DNA from: Burkholderia sp. WSM2230
GTDB taxonomy: Bacteria > Pseudomonadota > Gammaproteobacteria > Burkholderiales > Burkholderiaceae
Length of the DNA stretch: 64,000 nt
Assembly (NCBI RefSeq): GCF_000472445.1
Contig: NZ_AXAJ01000002.1
Coordinates: forward strand, 124,001 to 188,000
Direction: 5' to 3'
The position numbers and the translations under genes are program-made. The notes under the pieces are model-generated. The model ran no database searches and was not told the DNA's origin. It was given only the letters and a program-made list of their open reading frames with translations. Positions 26,769 through 36,548 of this stretch are shown here, piece after piece (within the stretch, counting starts at the first letter, position 1; each line of letters begins with the position of its first letter).

Positions 26769-27752
26769 TCAGTCGAGCGGTGCAATGCTCTGCTCGATGG
26801 AACCGAAAATCGACTTGCCCGCTTCGTCGAACATTTCGATCTTCACCGTGTCGCCGTACTTCATGAACTCGGTCTGCGGCGCGCCGTGCTCGATCGTCTC
26901 CAGGCAGCGCTTTTCGGCGATACAGCAGTAGCCGCGCTTTGCGTCCTTGTTCGACACCGTGCCCGAGCCGACAATCGAGCCCGCGCGCAGATTGCGTGTT
27001 TTGGCCGCGTGGGCGATCAGTTGACCGAAGTGAAACACCATGTCCGTTCCGGCGTCCGGCTGCCCGACCTTCCTGCCGTTCCAATGGACGATCATCGGCC
27101 GGTGCACGCGGCCTTCGTGCCAATGTTGGCCGAGTTCGTCGGGCGTCACAGCGACGGGCGCGAACGAGGTGGCCGGCTTGCTCTGGAAGAAGCCGAAGCC
27201 CTTTGCCAGTTCGGCGGGAATCAGGTTGCGCAGCGAAACATCGTTGACGAGCGTGATCAGTCGCACGCTTCTGAGCGCCTGGTCGGGCGTCACGCCCATC
27301 GGCACGTCCCCGGTGATGACTGCAACTTCTGCCTCGAAATCGATGCCGAACGCTTCGGACGCACACAGCACGTCGTCCTTGGGGCCGATGAAGTCGTCGC
27401 TGCCGCCCTGGTACATCAGTGGATCGGTCCAGAATTCCGGCGGCATTTCCGCGCCGCGCGCGCGCCGCACGAGTTCGACATGATTCACATACGACGATCC
27501 GTCGGCCCACTGGAACGCACGCGGCAGCGGCGCCATGCAGTCGCTCGCGTCGAATGAAAAGGTGTTGCGCGCGCGGCCCTGGTTGAGCGCGTCGTACAGG
27601 TCGTGCAATTGCGGCGCGTAGAAGGCCCAGTCGTCGAGCACGCGCTGCAACGTGGGCGCGATGGCATCGGCAACGGCAGCGGTATGCAGGTCGCGGGAGA
27701 CGACGATCAGTTGACCGTCGCGCGTGCCGTCCTTCAGCGTGGCAAGTTTCAT
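26769..27752 (-). CDS. Fumarylacetoacetate hydrolase family protein
   Basis: Metal-dependent C-C hydrolase or related lyase of the FAH family, 327 residues, cytosolic. The metal-binding acidic residues are in DFEAEVAVITGDVPMG, and the active-site region includes GFGFFQSKPATSFAP and GSGTVSNKDAKRG. Substrate unclear: family members act on fumarylacetoacetate or on 2-oxo-pent-4-enoate-type aromatic breakdown products. It is first in the leftward group with the orphan binding protein, a crotonase and phaM, and faces an IclR regulator, as is common for aromatic catabolic genes. Confidence 0.9.
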   Translation of the reverse strand: MKLATLKDGTRDGQLIVVSRDLHTAAVADAIAPTLQRVLDDWAFYAPQLHDLYDALNQGRARNTFSFDASDCMAPLPRAFQWADGSSYVNHVELVRRARGAEMPPEFWTDPLMYQGGSDDFIGPKDDVLCASEAFGIDFEAEVAVITGDVPMGVTPDQALRSVRLITLVNDVSLRNLIPAELAKGFGFFQSKPATSFAPVAVTPDELGQHWHEGRVHRPMIVHWNGRKVGQPDAGTDMVFHFGQLIAHAAKTRNLRAGSIVGSGTVSNKDAKRGYCCIAEKRCLETIEHGAPQTEFMKYGDTVKIEMFDEAGKSIFGSIEQSIAPLD

Positions 27753-27777
27753 GGAGGAATGAACCGTGTTAGTGACG

Positions 27778-27792
27778 ATAGAGGGAATCTAT
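27778..27792. promoter_or_regulatory. Candidate IclR-type operator
   Basis: Perfect 5-5-5 inverted repeat ATAGA-GGGAA-TCTAT between the divergent fumarylacetoacetase-family gene (start 27752) and the IclR-type regulator. Size and position suit an IclR-family site; binding is inferred. Confidence 0.4.
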
Positions 27793-27919
27793 TCTACGAT
27801 GGTGAATCCGCGCCGCCCAAACCCGGCCGGTCGCGACCACTCGCAGGCGCATTGCAGTTGGCCTGCAGCCGGTTCTTCTCACGTTGATTTTGAACGCGCT
27901 TCGCGCGCCTCCTTTGCTC

Positions 27920-28819
27920 ATGCCGCACACTGCCCGCTCCGGCGCAATTCGTAACGACGCCAAAGCAGACGCCAACGCAGACGAACCGCTCGGCGCAACT
28001 GAAGCCGACGATGAGTCCACCGATTCAGGCGAGGAAAAACTGCGCTCGGGCATCCAGTCGATCGAAGTCGGCTTCAGGCTGCTCGACGTGCTGACCCGCG
28101 AGCCGCGCGCGATGATGCTGCGCGACCTCGCGCAGCGCGCCGGCATGAGCCCGGCGAAAGCGCACCGCTATCTGGTGAGCTTTCTGCGGCTCGGCGTCGT
28201 CGCGCAAGACGCGTTGTCGGGGCGCTATGAACTCGGCGGCTTCGCGCTGCAACTCGGACTCGCGCGGCTTGCCCGCGTCGACGGCGTGAAGCTCGCGCGC
28301 ATCGCGCTTGCGGAATTGCGCGACCGTCTTGATCTGACGGTGGGCATCGCCGTGTGGGGCAACCAGGGGCCCACCATGGTTCACTGGATGGAGTCCAGCC
28401 ATCCGGCCAAGGCGTCGCTCAAACTCGGCGACGTGATGCCGCTGCTGAGTTCCGCCACGGGTCTGCTGTTCGCGGCGTACCTGCCGGCCGGCAAGACCGC
28501 CGCGATGATCGAGCGCGAGCTGGCCGACACGCGCCGCTCGTCGCAAGGCGGCGTGCCGCGCACGCGCGAGGAAGTCGAACGCGTGCTCGCGCAAGTGCGC
28601 GAGCACGAAGCGGCGCGAGTGGAAGGCATGTTGCTGCCGACCATTCACGCGTTCTGCATGCCGGTGTTCGACTCGACCGGCGAGCTTGCGCTCGGCCTCG
28701 TTGCGCTCGGTCACGAAGGCGCGTTCGATATCAGTTGGGGCGGCGAAATCGACACGGCGCTGCGCGAATGCGCGCGCAAGCTCTCGTATGAACTCGGGTA
28801 TAGTCCAACGCCGCGTTAA
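27920..28819 (+). CDS. IclR-family transcriptional regulator
   Basis: Regulator of 299 residues. After a polar acidic N-terminal extension of about 40 residues comes the winged helix (about 45-105: IQSIEVGFRLLDVL, LAQRAGMSPAKAHRYLVSF), then the IclR effector domain (VGIAVWGNQGP, LPLLSSATGLLF, MLLPTIHAFCMPVFD). Start is uncertain: ATG at 27920 is used, a TTG at 27884 is also possible; neither has a strong ribosome site. It diverges from the fumarylacetoacetase-family gene and probably controls it and the genes downstream. Confidence 0.87.
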   Translation: MPHTARSGAIRNDAKADANADEPLGATEADDESTDSGEEKLRSGIQSIEVGFRLLDVLTREPRAMMLRDLAQRAGMSPAKAHRYLVSFLRLGVVAQDALSGRYELGGFALQLGLARLARVDGVKLARIALAELRDRLDLTVGIAVWGNQGPTMVHWMESSHPAKASLKLGDVMPLLSSATGLLFAAYLPAGKTAAMIERELADTRRSSQGGVPRTREEVERVLAQVREHEAARVEGMLLPTIHAFCMPVFDSTGELALGLVALGHEGAFDISWGGEIDTALRECARKLSYELGYSPTPR

Positions 28820-28859
28820 ACGCGCACGCTGACCTCTCCTCCCGCACATTCTTCCGCCG

Positions 28860-30125
28860 ATGGCTTTCCCTTCCGCCGCACGCGCTGCCAGTCTCACGCC
28901 GCCCGACGAGCCGCGCTTTGGTCAGCGCGCGTGGCGGTGGATCGCCGTGCTGCTCGTGGTAAGCGTGCTTCACTGGATCGCCGCGCAATGGGTCGAGCGT
29001 CACCGCGCAACGCTGAAGCCTTCGAATGACGAACACGTGCCCGTGCAGGTCGCCCTGCTCCAGCCGGAGCGCATCGAGCGCAATCCGGCTGCGGCCGCGG
29101 CCGCGGCTCGCGAGCAGGAGCCGAAGCGCAGGCCCGCGGCCGGCAAGCCGCGCCAACACGTGCTGAGCGCAATGCGACTAGCGGACAAAGCGACAGCACA
29201 AGCGTCGAATGCGGCATCGGAGGTCGCGGCCAGCGAGCCCGCCGCAAACGCGGTGCCCGCAAGCGCGGCAAGCGCGGCAAGCGGCGCGTCGGCCAGTGGC
29301 AATGCGAATGCAACTGGAAACGCGACGGCAACCGCCGGCGCAACCCAAGCGGCATCCGGCGTGAAGTTCTCTGTGCCGCCGTCCGGCAATCTTCAATACG
29401 ACACGTTCTACAACGGCGTACGCAACCAGCCGGGCACGATTCATTGGACGAGCAGCGCCCAGAGCTACGAAATGGTGGTTTCGGTACCCTTACCTTTTGT
29501 GGGCACCTTCGTCTATTCGAGCCATGGCCGCATCGACGCATTCGGGCTCGCGCCCGAGCAGTACGTGGAAAAACGGGGCCATCGCGCCGAAGACGTGTCC
29601 ATCTTCAACCGCGCCGACCGCAAGATCGCCTTCACGCGCACGCCCGCCACGCTGCCGCTGCCGGACGGCGCGCAGGACCGCTTCAGCATGGTCATGCAGT
29701 TGGCAAGCCTCGTGCGCGGCGATCCGGACGCGTACAGGCCGGGCGTCACACGGCAGTTCTTTGTGGTGGATAGCGACAGCGGCGAAAACTGGCCAGTCGA
29801 GACGATCGGCGACGAAACCATCCGCACTGCGCAGGGCTACGTCGAAACGCGCCATTTCAAACGCCTGCCGCGCCGCGAGGGCGACCAGCGCCGCATCGAC
29901 GTATGGCTCGCGCCTTCGCTCGGCTGGCTGCCCGCGCGGCTCGTGCAGACGGAGCCGAACGGCACGCAGTTCGAACTCGTGTGGCGCGGCAAGCTGAATG
30001 CGGATAACGGCGCGGGCGCCGACGCGCCGGCGGCTTCGCCGAACGCTCCAGCAAACACTTCTCCTGCTGATGCACCGGTCGATCAGACTGGTCCCGGAGA
30101 TACTTCGGGCAACATCAAGCCGTGA
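28860..30125 (+). CDS. DUF3108 domain protein, membrane-anchored
   Basis: Protein of 421 residues. One N-terminal membrane anchor (about 26-44, RWIAVLLVVSVLHWIAAQW) is followed by a long alanine-rich linker (about 70-165) and then a DUF3108 domain (about 170-385: PPSGNLQYDTFYNG, IDAFGLAPEQYVEKRG, VWLAPSLGWLPARLV). The domain likely lies in the periplasm. The C-terminal tail is alanine/proline-rich. It follows the IclR gene by 40 bp. Family function unknown; some relatives are cell-envelope proteins. Confidence 0.83.
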   Translation: MAFPSAARAASLTPPDEPRFGQRAWRWIAVLLVVSVLHWIAAQWVERHRATLKPSNDEHVPVQVALLQPERIERNPAAAAAAAREQEPKRRPAAGKPRQHVLSAMRLADKATAQASNAASEVAASEPAANAVPASAASAASGASASGNANATGNATATAGATQAASGVKFSVPPSGNLQYDTFYNGVRNQPGTIHWTSSAQSYEMVVSVPLPFVGTFVYSSHGRIDAFGLAPEQYVEKRGHRAEDVSIFNRADRKIAFTRTPATLPLPDGAQDRFSMVMQLASLVRGDPDAYRPGVTRQFFVVDSDSGENWPVETIGDETIRTAQGYVETRHFKRLPRREGDQRRIDVWLAPSLGWLPARLVQTEPNGTQFELVWRGKLNADNGAGADAPAASPNAPANTSPADAPVDQTGPGDTSGNIKP

Positions 30126-30338
30126 TCGCAAGCGAGTCGGCCAAAAGCAGAGTCGGCCAAAAGCCAAAAGGCAAGCTCTGCACCTGAATGGTGCCTCTGA
30201 GATTCCGCGAAACTTCCGCCTCACCGCCGACTCTGCATCATCTGATGTCACCGTTCGGCGAGCCGCCACGCGCATGAATGGCAGGCGGCCACAAGCGCCG
30301 ACGGATTCCTCCACTGCGTTCCCCTTGAAGGAGCTTGC

Positions 30339-31127
30339 ATGCAAGTGAACATCAACGGTATCGAGACGCGCTATGTGCTGAGCAACGAAGGCGGCGGCCC
30401 CTGGCTCACGTTCATTCATCAACTTGGCGGTGACCTGTCAGTGTGGGACCAGCTCGCGGGCTATTTCCGCGACGACTACACGGTGCTGCGCTACGACGTG
30501 CGCGGCCACGGCGAGACGGCAGTGTCGCCCGCGCCGTTCACCATTGCCGATCTTGCCGGCGACCTTGCCGCACTGCTCGATGCGCTAGGCGCGCCGGGCA
30601 CGCACCTCGTGGGCATGTCGATGGGCGGCATGATCGCGCAGCAGTTCGCGCTGGATAACCCTTCGCGCGTGAACACGCTGACTATTGCGGACAGTTCCGC
30701 CGCCAACTTGCCGGAAGCCCGCGCGACGTGGGATCAACGCGCCGCCAACGCGCGTCGGGACGGCATGGACTCGCTTGTCCCCGCCACGCTCGAGCGCTGG
30801 CTGACGCCCGATTTCCGCGCGGCGCACCCCGAAGCCGTCGAGCCGATACGCGAGGCGCTCAGCCGAACGTTGCCGGAAGGCTACGCAATGGCGTGCGAAG
30901 CGCTGCGCGATTTCGACGTACGCAGTAAGCTGGGAGACATTCGCTGCGCAACTCTCGTGGTGGCGGGGCGCCATGACACGGGCACGCCGCCTGCTGCTAG
31001 TCAGGCAATAGCAGATGCCATTGGAGGCGCGCAGTTCGAATTGCTTGACGCCGCTCATCTTGCGCCTGTCGAGCAGTCCCAACGGTTTGCCGCACTGCTT
31101 GAAACGTTTCTTGAAAGGCCGGTCTAA
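30339..31127 (+). CDS. Alpha/beta hydrolase, 3-oxoadipate enol-lactonase-like
   Basis: Cytosolic hydrolase of 262 residues with nucleophile S94 in GMSMGG, oxyanion region FIHQLGGDLSVWD and late His in DAAHLAPVEQ. Overall pattern resembles PcaD, which opens 3-oxoadipate enol-lactone in the beta-ketoadipate pathway. No other pca genes are near, so PcaD proper is uncertain and other lactone or ester substrates are possible. AAGGAGCTTGC precedes the ATG. Confidence 0.83.
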   Translation: MQVNINGIETRYVLSNEGGGPWLTFIHQLGGDLSVWDQLAGYFRDDYTVLRYDVRGHGETAVSPAPFTIADLAGDLAALLDALGAPGTHLVGMSMGGMIAQQFALDNPSRVNTLTIADSSAANLPEARATWDQRAANARRDGMDSLVPATLERWLTPDFRAAHPEAVEPIREALSRTLPEGYAMACEALRDFDVRSKLGDIRCATLVVAGRHDTGTPPAASQAIADAIGGAQFELLDAAHLAPVEQSQRFAALLETFLERPV

Positions 31128-31245
31128 CCGGTAGGTTCGGAACTTTTACAAGCGTCACCCCGGACCCACCCCTTGAATTCCAAACCACAAGCTCCAAGTA
31201 AGGCGCAGGAACGGCCAGGAGCCAACGGAAATAAGGAGTGTCGCC

Positions 31246-31503
31246 ATGCAAATGATCTACAACAGCCCCAACTATTGTGTCGTCGAATTTCCGCCGCAGG
31301 AAGGTCCGCTGGCCATGAAATCGGGTGGCTATGAGATCGTCGACAAGAATATGCAGCGCGAGATTTACATCGACGGTGCAATGGCGGCGCGGTTTCGCGA
31401 GAACGTGCAGAAGCTGATCGAAGAGGAACCGTCGCTGGACGAAGTGGACGAATTCCTCGGCCAGTTCGACAGTCTCATGCATCAACCGGTCATTCTTCAC
31501 TAA
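31246..31503 (+). CDS. DUF3567 family protein (BTH_I0359-like)
   Basis: Protein of 85 residues in a family restricted mostly to Burkholderiales. It is compact and mixed charged: YNSPNYCVVEFPP at the start and an acidic helical end (EEEPSLDEVDEFLGQFD). AAGGAG precedes the ATG. It ends at a strong terminator (31620-31665) before metH. Function unknown. Confidence 0.87.
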   Translation: MQMIYNSPNYCVVEFPPQEGPLAMKSGGYEIVDKNMQREIYIDGAMAARFRENVQKLIEEEPSLDEVDEFLGQFDSLMHQPVILH

Positions 31504-31619
31504 GCGCACCTCGCGCCTCAACTTTTCGACGTTTGGAGCTTTTCAACGTTTTTGGCGACATCTCTCGACCGCGCCGTCCGGCTCTGCCGGCGGTCTTCAT
31601 CAGGCGGTCGATCTGAGTG

Positions 31620-31665
31620 GAAACGGTTCAGCGGGCCTCGGCGCACTGGACCGTTTTCTTTTTTT
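31620..31665 (+). terminator. Rho-independent terminator after DUF3567 gene
   Basis: GAAACGGTTCAG (31620-31631) pairs with CTGGACCGTTTTC (31646-31658), then a T-rich run. It isolates the DUF3567 gene from metH. Confidence 0.85.
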
Positions 31666-31762
31666 GAGCCGCGGGTCGCGTAGCAGTCGCCTACGGCTCG
31701 CCTGCTATTCGCGCGCTTCGCGCCTCCCACCGCCGCGTCCGGCGGAATAGCCCGGCTGCGGC

Positions 31763-31768
31763 TACAAT
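31763..31768 (+). promoter_or_regulatory. Candidate -10 element for metH
   Basis: TACAAT 39 bp before the metH ATG; -35 region is poor. No Shine-Dalgarno of note precedes the ATG. Confidence 0.4.
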
Positions 31769-31807
31769 GACAGGTTCCGAAAAAGCCGGCCCAAGCCCTC
31801 GTCCGCC

Positions 31808-32878
31808 ATGAACCAGCCTGCCCAAACCGCCAAGCCAGTCCGTCCCGAGTCCGAGTACACACGCGGCGCGGCGCTGCCCGCGCTGCTCAAGTCGCGCATC
31901 CTGATTCTGGACGGCGCAATGGGCACGATGATCCAGCGCTACAAGCTGGACGAAGCGCGCTATCGCGGCGAGCGTTTCAAGGACTACGGGCGCGACATCA
32001 AGGGCAACAACGAACTGCTGTCCATTACGCAGCCGCAGATCATCAGCGAGATTCACGAGCAGTATCTCGCCGCCGGCGCGGACATTATCGAAACGAATAC
32101 GTTCGGCGCGACCACGGTCGCGCAGGCGGACTACGGCATGGAAGCGCTGGCCGTGGAAATGAACCTGGAGTCGGCGAAACTCGCGCGCGCCGCGTGCGAC
32201 AAGTATTCGACGCCGGACAAGCCGCGCTTCGTCGCCGGCGCGATTGGACCGACGCCCAAGACCGCGAGCATTTCGCCTGATGTGAACGATCCGGGCGCAC
32301 GCAACGTGACGTTCGACGAACTGCGCGCCGCCTATTACGAGCAGGCGAAGGCGCTGCTCGACGGCGGCGCGGACCTGTTCCTCGTCGAAACCATTTTCGA
32401 CACGCTCAATGCAAAAGCCGCGCTGTTCGCGCTCGACGAGCTGTTCGAAAACACCGGCGAACGCCTGCCGATCATGATCTCGGGCACCGTGACGGACGCC
32501 TCCGGGCGCATTCTGTCGGGGCAAACCGTCGAGGCTTTCTGGAACTCGCTGCGTCACGCGAAACCGTTGACCTTCGGCCTGAACTGCGCGCTCGGCGCGG
32601 CGCTCATGCGCCCGTACATCGCCGAGCTGGCCAAGCTCTGCGACACTTATGTGTCGTGCTATCCGAACGCAGGCTTGCCGAATCCGATGAGCGACACCGG
32701 CTTCGACGAACTGCCGGCCGACACCTCCGGTCTGCTGAAGGAATTTGCCGAGGCGGGTCTCGTGAACATTGCCGGCGGCTGCTGCGGCACGACGCCGGAG
32801 CACATTGCGGCAATAGCCAAAGCGCTCGCCGAAGTGAAGCCGCGCAAGTGGCCGACGCAATATCGCGACGCCGCTTAG
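31808..32878 (+). CDS. metH: Methionine synthase, homocysteine-binding subunit (MetH N-terminal part)
   Basis: Encodes only the homocysteine S-methyltransferase barrel (356 residues). In E. coli this is the first of four domains of cobalamin-dependent MetH. Zinc-binding cysteines are present: C260 in GLNCALG and C325-C326 in GGCCGTT. The natural stop at 32878 is 86 bp before the second gene, and both frames are intact, so this is a true gene split and not a frameshift. The product must associate with the downstream subunit to receive the methyl group. Cytosolic. Confidence 0.95.
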   Translation: MNQPAQTAKPVRPESEYTRGAALPALLKSRILILDGAMGTMIQRYKLDEARYRGERFKDYGRDIKGNNELLSITQPQIISEIHEQYLAAGADIIETNTFGATTVAQADYGMEALAVEMNLESAKLARAACDKYSTPDKPRFVAGAIGPTPKTASISPDVNDPGARNVTFDELRAAYYEQAKALLDGGADLFLVETIFDTLNAKAALFALDELFENTGERLPIMISGTVTDASGRILSGQTVEAFWNSLRHAKPLTFGLNCALGAALMRPYIAELAKLCDTYVSCYPNAGLPNPMSDTGFDELPADTSGLLKEFAEAGLVNIAGGCCGTTPEHIAAIAKALAEVKPRKWPTQYRDAA

Positions 32879-32964
32879 CCCGCCGTCAACACGAGACGCC
32901 GGTCCGCGCACATCCGACGCAACCAGGCCGCACCTAACGCACGCAATCGACTCGCACATACGCC

Positions 32965-35682
32965 ATGACCGATCACACCATGCGCCTTGCCGGCCTCGAG
33001 CCGTTCAACGTCACGTCCGGGACGCTCTTCATCAACGTTGGCGAACGGACCAACGTGACCGGTTCGAAAGCGTTCGCGCGAATGATCCTGAACGACCAGT
33101 TCGACGAAGCAATCGCGGTTGCGCGTCAGCAGGTCGAAAACGGCGCGCAGGTGATCGACGTGAACATGGACGAAGCGATGCTCGACTCGAAAGCGGCAAT
33201 GGTGCGCTTTCTGAATCTGATCGCGTCGGAGCCCGACATCGCGCGGGTACCGATCATGATCGACTCGTCGAAGTGGGAAGTGATCGAAGCGGGTCTGAAA
33301 TGCGTGCAGGGCAAGGCTATCGTCAATTCGATCTCGCTGAAGGAAGGCGAAGAAGCATTCCGTCATCACGCGAAAATGATTCGCCGCTACGGCGCGGCCG
33401 CCGTGGTGATGGCCTTCGACGAGCAGGGCCAGGCCGACACGTTCGAGCGCAAGACGCAGATCTGCAAACGCTCGTACGACTTTCTCGTGAATGAAGTCGG
33501 CTTTCCGCCGGAAGACATCATCTTCGATCCGAACATCTTCGCGATTGCCACGGGCATTGAAGAGCACAACAACTACGCGGTCGACTTCATCAACGCGACG
33601 CGCTGGATCAAACAGAATCTGCCGTACGCGAAGGTGAGCGGCGGCGTGTCGAACGTGTCGTTCTCGTTTCGCGGCAACGACCCGGTGCGCGAGGCGATCC
33701 ACACCGTGTTCCTCTATCACGCGATCCAGGCCGGCATGGACATGGGCATCGTCAACGCGGGGCAGCTCGGCGTGTACGCGGACCTCGACCCGGAACTGCG
33801 CGAACTCGTCGAAGATGTCGTGCTGAACCGCCGCCCGGACGGCACCGACCGTCTGCTGGAAATCGCCGACAAATTCAAAACCGGCGCAGCGAAGAAGGAA
33901 GAGAACCTCGAGTGGCGCAACCAGCCGGTCGAGAAGCGCCTTTCGCATGCGCTCGTGCACGGCATTACGAACTTCATCGTCGAAGATACCGAGGAAGTGC
34001 GCGCGAAAATCGCAGCTGAAGGCGGTCGCCCGATCAACGTGATCGAAGGCCCGCTGATGGACGGCATGAATATCGTCGGCGACCTGTTCGGCCAGGGCAA
34101 GATGTTCCTGCCGCAAGTCGTGAAGTCGGCGCGCGTGATGAAGCAGGCGGTCGCGCATCTGATTCCGTTCATCGAAGAAGAAAAGAAGCAGCTCGCGGCC
34201 GCGGGCGGCGACGTGCGCGCGAAGGGCAAGATCGTCATCGCGACCGTGAAGGGCGACGTGCACGATATCGGCAAGAACATCGTTTCCGTCGTGCTTCAGT
34301 GCAATAACTTCGAAGTGGTCAACATGGGCGTGATGGTCCCGTGCAACGACATTCTCGCGAAGGCGAAAGTGGAAGGCGCGGACATCATCGGGCTCTCTGG
34401 ACTGATCACGCCGAGCCTCGAGGAAATGGCCTACGTGGCGTCCGAAATGCAGCGCGACGACTACTTCCGCGTGAAGAAGATTCCGCTCCTGATCGGCGGC
34501 GCGACTACCTCGCGCGTGCATACGGCCGTGAAGATCGCGCCGCATTACGAAGGGCCGGTGGTGTATGTGCCGGACGCCTCGCGCTCGGTGTCGGTAGCCT
34601 CCAGCCTGCTCTCCGACGAAGGCGCGACGAAGTATCTCGACGAACTCAAGGCCGACTACGACCGCATTCGCGCTCAGCACGCCAACAAGAAAGCGCTGCC
34701 GATGGTCACGCTCGCCGAAGCCCGCGCAAACAAGACGCCCATCGACTGGAAGAACTACCAGCCGGTCAAGCCGAAGTTCATCGGCCGCCGCGTGTTCAAG
34801 AACTTCGACCTGAATGAACTCGCGAACTACATCGACTGGGGCCCGTTTTTTCAGACGTGGGATCTCGCCGGTCCGTACCCGGCAATTCTGAACGACGAGA
34901 TCGTCGGCGAATCCGCACGGCGCGTGTTCTCGGACGGCAAGTCGATGCTCGCCCGCCTGATCCAGGGCCGCTGGCTGCAAGCTAACGGCGTGATCGCGCT
35001 CCTGCCGGCCAACAGCGTGAACGACGACGACATTGAAATCTACACGGACGAATCGCGCAGCGAAGTGGCGCTCACCTGGCGCAATCTGCGTCAGCAAAGC
35101 GTGCGGCCGGTGGTGGACGGCGTGATGCGGCCGAACCGCTCGCTTGCCGACTTCATTGCGCCGAAGGATTCGGGCGTGGCCGACTACATCGGCATGTTCG
35201 CGGTCACGGCGGGCCTCGGCGTCGACGTGAAGGAAAAGCAGTTCGAAAAAGATCACGACGACTACAGCGCAATCATGCTGAAGGCGCTCGCGGACCGTTT
35301 CGCCGAAGCCTTCGCCGAAGCACTGCATGCGCGCGTGCGGCGCGACCTGTGGGGCTACGCGAACGCCGAAAGTCTAAGCAACGACGAGCTCATCGCCGAA
35401 AAGTATCGCGGCATTCGCCCGGCGCCGGGCTATCCGGCGTGCCCGGACCATCTCGTGAAGCGCGACATGTTCGAGGTGCTGCAGGCGGGCGAAATCGGCA
35501 TGAGCGTGACTGAATCGCTCGCCATGCTGCCGGCCGCAAGCGTCTCGGGTTTCTATCTCGCGCATCCGGACAGCACGTATTTCTCCGTGGGCAAGATCGG
35601 TCAGGACCAGTTGGAAGACTACGCGCAGCGCATGTCGCTTTCGAAGGCGGACGCAGAGCGCGCGCTGGCGCCGTTGCTGTAA
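32965..35682 (+). CDS. metH: Methionine synthase, pterin/B12/activation subunit (MetH C-terminal part)
   Basis: Second part of split MetH, 905 residues. Domains in order: methyltetrahydrofolate-binding barrel (about 1-290, with [19 protein letters not shown] start), helical cap (about 310-400), cobalamin domain (about 405-540) with DVHDIG at D431-G436 where H433 binds cobalt, and SAM-dependent activation domain (about 580-900, with [12 protein letters not shown]). It transfers methyl from methyl-THF via B12 to homocysteine bound on the other subunit. ATG at 32965; gene order matches other Burkholderiaceae. Confidence 0.96.
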   Translation: MTDHTMRLAGLEPFNVTSGTLFINVGERTNVTGSKAFARMILNDQFDEAIAVARQQVENGAQVIDVNMDEAMLDSKAAMVRFLNLIASEPDIARVPIMIDSSKWEVIEAGLKCVQGKAIVNSISLKEGEEAFRHHAKMIRRYGAAAVVMAFDEQGQADTFERKTQICKRSYDFLVNEVGFPPEDIIFDPNIFAIATGIEEHNNYAVDFINATRWIKQNLPYAKVSGGVSNVSFSFRGNDPVREAIHTVFLYHAIQAGMDMGIVNAGQLGVYADLDPELRELVEDVVLNRRPDGTDRLLEIADKFKTGAAKKEENLEWRNQPVEKRLSHALVHGITNFIVEDTEEVRAKIAAEGGRPINVIEGPLMDGMNIVGDLFGQGKMFLPQVVKSARVMKQAVAHLIPFIEEEKKQLAAAGGDVRAKGKIVIATVKGDVHDIGKNIVSVVLQCNNFEVVNMGVMVPCNDILAKAKVEGADIIGLSGLITPSLEEMAYVASEMQRDDYFRVKKIPLLIGGATTSRVHTAVKIAPHYEGPVVYVPDASRSVSVASSLLSDEGATKYLDELKADYDRIRAQHANKKALPMVTLAEARANKTPIDWKNYQPVKPKFIGRRVFKNFDLNELANYIDWGPFFQTWDLAGPYPAILNDEIVGESARRVFSDGKSMLARLIQGRWLQANGVIALLPANSVNDDDIEIYTDESRSEVALTWRNLRQQSVRPVVDGVMRPNRSLADFIAPKDSGVADYIGMFAVTAGLGVDVKEKQFEKDHDDYSAIMLKALADRFAEAFAEALHARVRRDLWGYANAESLSNDELIAEKYRGIRPAPGYPACPDHLVKRDMFEVLQAGEIGMSVTESLAMLPAASVSGFYLAHPDSTYFSVGKIGQDQLEDYAQRMSLSKADAERALAPLL

Positions 35683-35873
35683 GCGGATGAAGCTGGCGAG
35701 CGTCGGCGGGCGCGGATGAACCGCGTGGCGGGAAACGCACTATATCGGGCGAGAAAGACTGAATATTTGCGGCAACGTAATTTTCGGCTTTGTAGACTGA
35801 GGCGGCTTGACCCGCCAGACGCGGCCAGAACGCGTCGGCTCATCGAATTGCAACCGTCAACGGAGAAAATCAT

Positions 35874-36080
35874 ATGAAGAAGCTGACGCTGGTATTGACT
35901 GCTGTTTCGTTTGCCCTGGGCGCTTCGGCGGCGCTCGCACAGACCGCCGCTCCGGCCGGCTCGAGTTCGGTCAGTTCGTACTCGCCGCCCACGACAAAGC
36001 ATGTCAAGAAATCGAAGAAGCAGAAAATGAAGAAGGGTGCGTCGGCTCCCGCAGTCGCTCCAGAAGCCGCCAGCCAGTAA
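35874..36080 (+). CDS. Small cationic exported protein
   Basis: Precursor of 68 residues. Signal peptide is textbook: MKK, hydrophobic core, cleavage after ALA at about residue 22. The mature 46 residues are serine/proline/alanine-rich around a lysine cluster (KHVKKSKKQKMKKG). No cysteines or known domain. GGAGAAAATC precedes the ATG. It is a single gene between metH and a strong hairpin. Function unknown; a periplasmic polyanion-binding role is only a guess. Confidence 0.78.
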   Translation: MKKLTLVLTAVSFALGASAALAQTAAPAGSSSVSSYSPPTTKHVKKSKKQKMKKGASAPAVAPEAASQ

Positions 36081-36113
36081 GCTGGTGAGGCGCGCAAGCC
36101 GCTTTGGGGCTTG

Positions 36114-36154
36114 CAAAGCAATAGAGCCCGCTTCGAGCGGGCTCTATTGCTTTG
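36114..36154. terminator. Long perfect hairpin downstream of the small exported protein
   Basis: A 19-bp perfect stem with a 3-nt loop (36114-36132 / 36136-36154). It lies between the convergent small-protein gene and the DUF1840 gene. There is no U-run, so it may act as an RNA 3'-end stabiliser or factor-assisted terminator. Confidence 0.65.
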
Positions 36155-36221
36155 GGCGCGTTTTGAAGGCGCCGCACCTCCTTGCGCGACCCTCGCAACT
36201 CACCCTCGCGGCAAGCCTCGA

Positions 36222-36548
36222 CTACAGCCCCCAGACGATATCCGCGTTCTCTTTCTGCGCGGCGCGCAGCATGTCGAGGAACGGATAGGCCCGCTGCGCA
36301 AGTCCCGGCGGAATCTCGTGATGCTCGTGGCCCTCTTCGCCCTCGTGGAAATGGCCGTCGTGTTCGGCGCGTTCCTGCTTGTCGAAGGTGATGGCCGCTT
36401 CGAGCCTGGCGATAGCGTCGGCGAGTTCGTCGTGCGTAATCACGCCGCGTTCACCAAGGCGCTTGCCGACAATGCCCACCAGATACTGTGCCAGGTTCTC
36501 CAGCATCATCACGTCCGGGCAGGCGCGGCATTTGAAAGTAATCAGCAT
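36222..36548 (-). CDS. DUF1840 domain protein
   Basis: Protein of 108 residues, cytosolic, family of unknown function found in beta- and gammaproteobacteria. N-terminal LITFKCRACPDVMMLE is the family signature, with a CxxC-like pair (C-R-A-C); a histidine-rich stretch (HDGHFHEGEEGHEHH) at about 64-78 may bind metal. Start at 36548 has GGGA upstream. Stands alone, divergent from argS. Confidence 0.88.
   Translation of the reverse strand: MLITFKCRACPDVMMLENLAQYLVGIVGKRLGERGVITHDELADAIARLEAAITFDKQERAEHDGHFHEGEEGHEHHEIPPGLAQRAYPFLDMLRAAQKENADIVWGL

Larger units (their letters stand above)
31504..31807 (+). other. Intergenic region upstream of metH
   Basis: A 304-bp spacer. It holds a strong terminator and then the probable metH promoter. 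I looked for a cobalamin, SAM or SAH riboswitch and saw none of their conserved cores. Confidence 0.5.

Noticed and set aside
31504..31807. Cobalamin, SAM or SAH riboswitch before metH
   Set aside because: None of the conserved cores is visible; only a terminator and promoter were found.
32875..35328. 817-codon open frame antisense to metH
   Set aside because: High-GC codon bias of metH produces long stop-free antisense frames; no domain and no ribosome site.
31808..35682. metH frameshift or pseudogene
   Set aside because: Both parts have complete domains, normal ends and separate starts; this is a gene split known from relatives.
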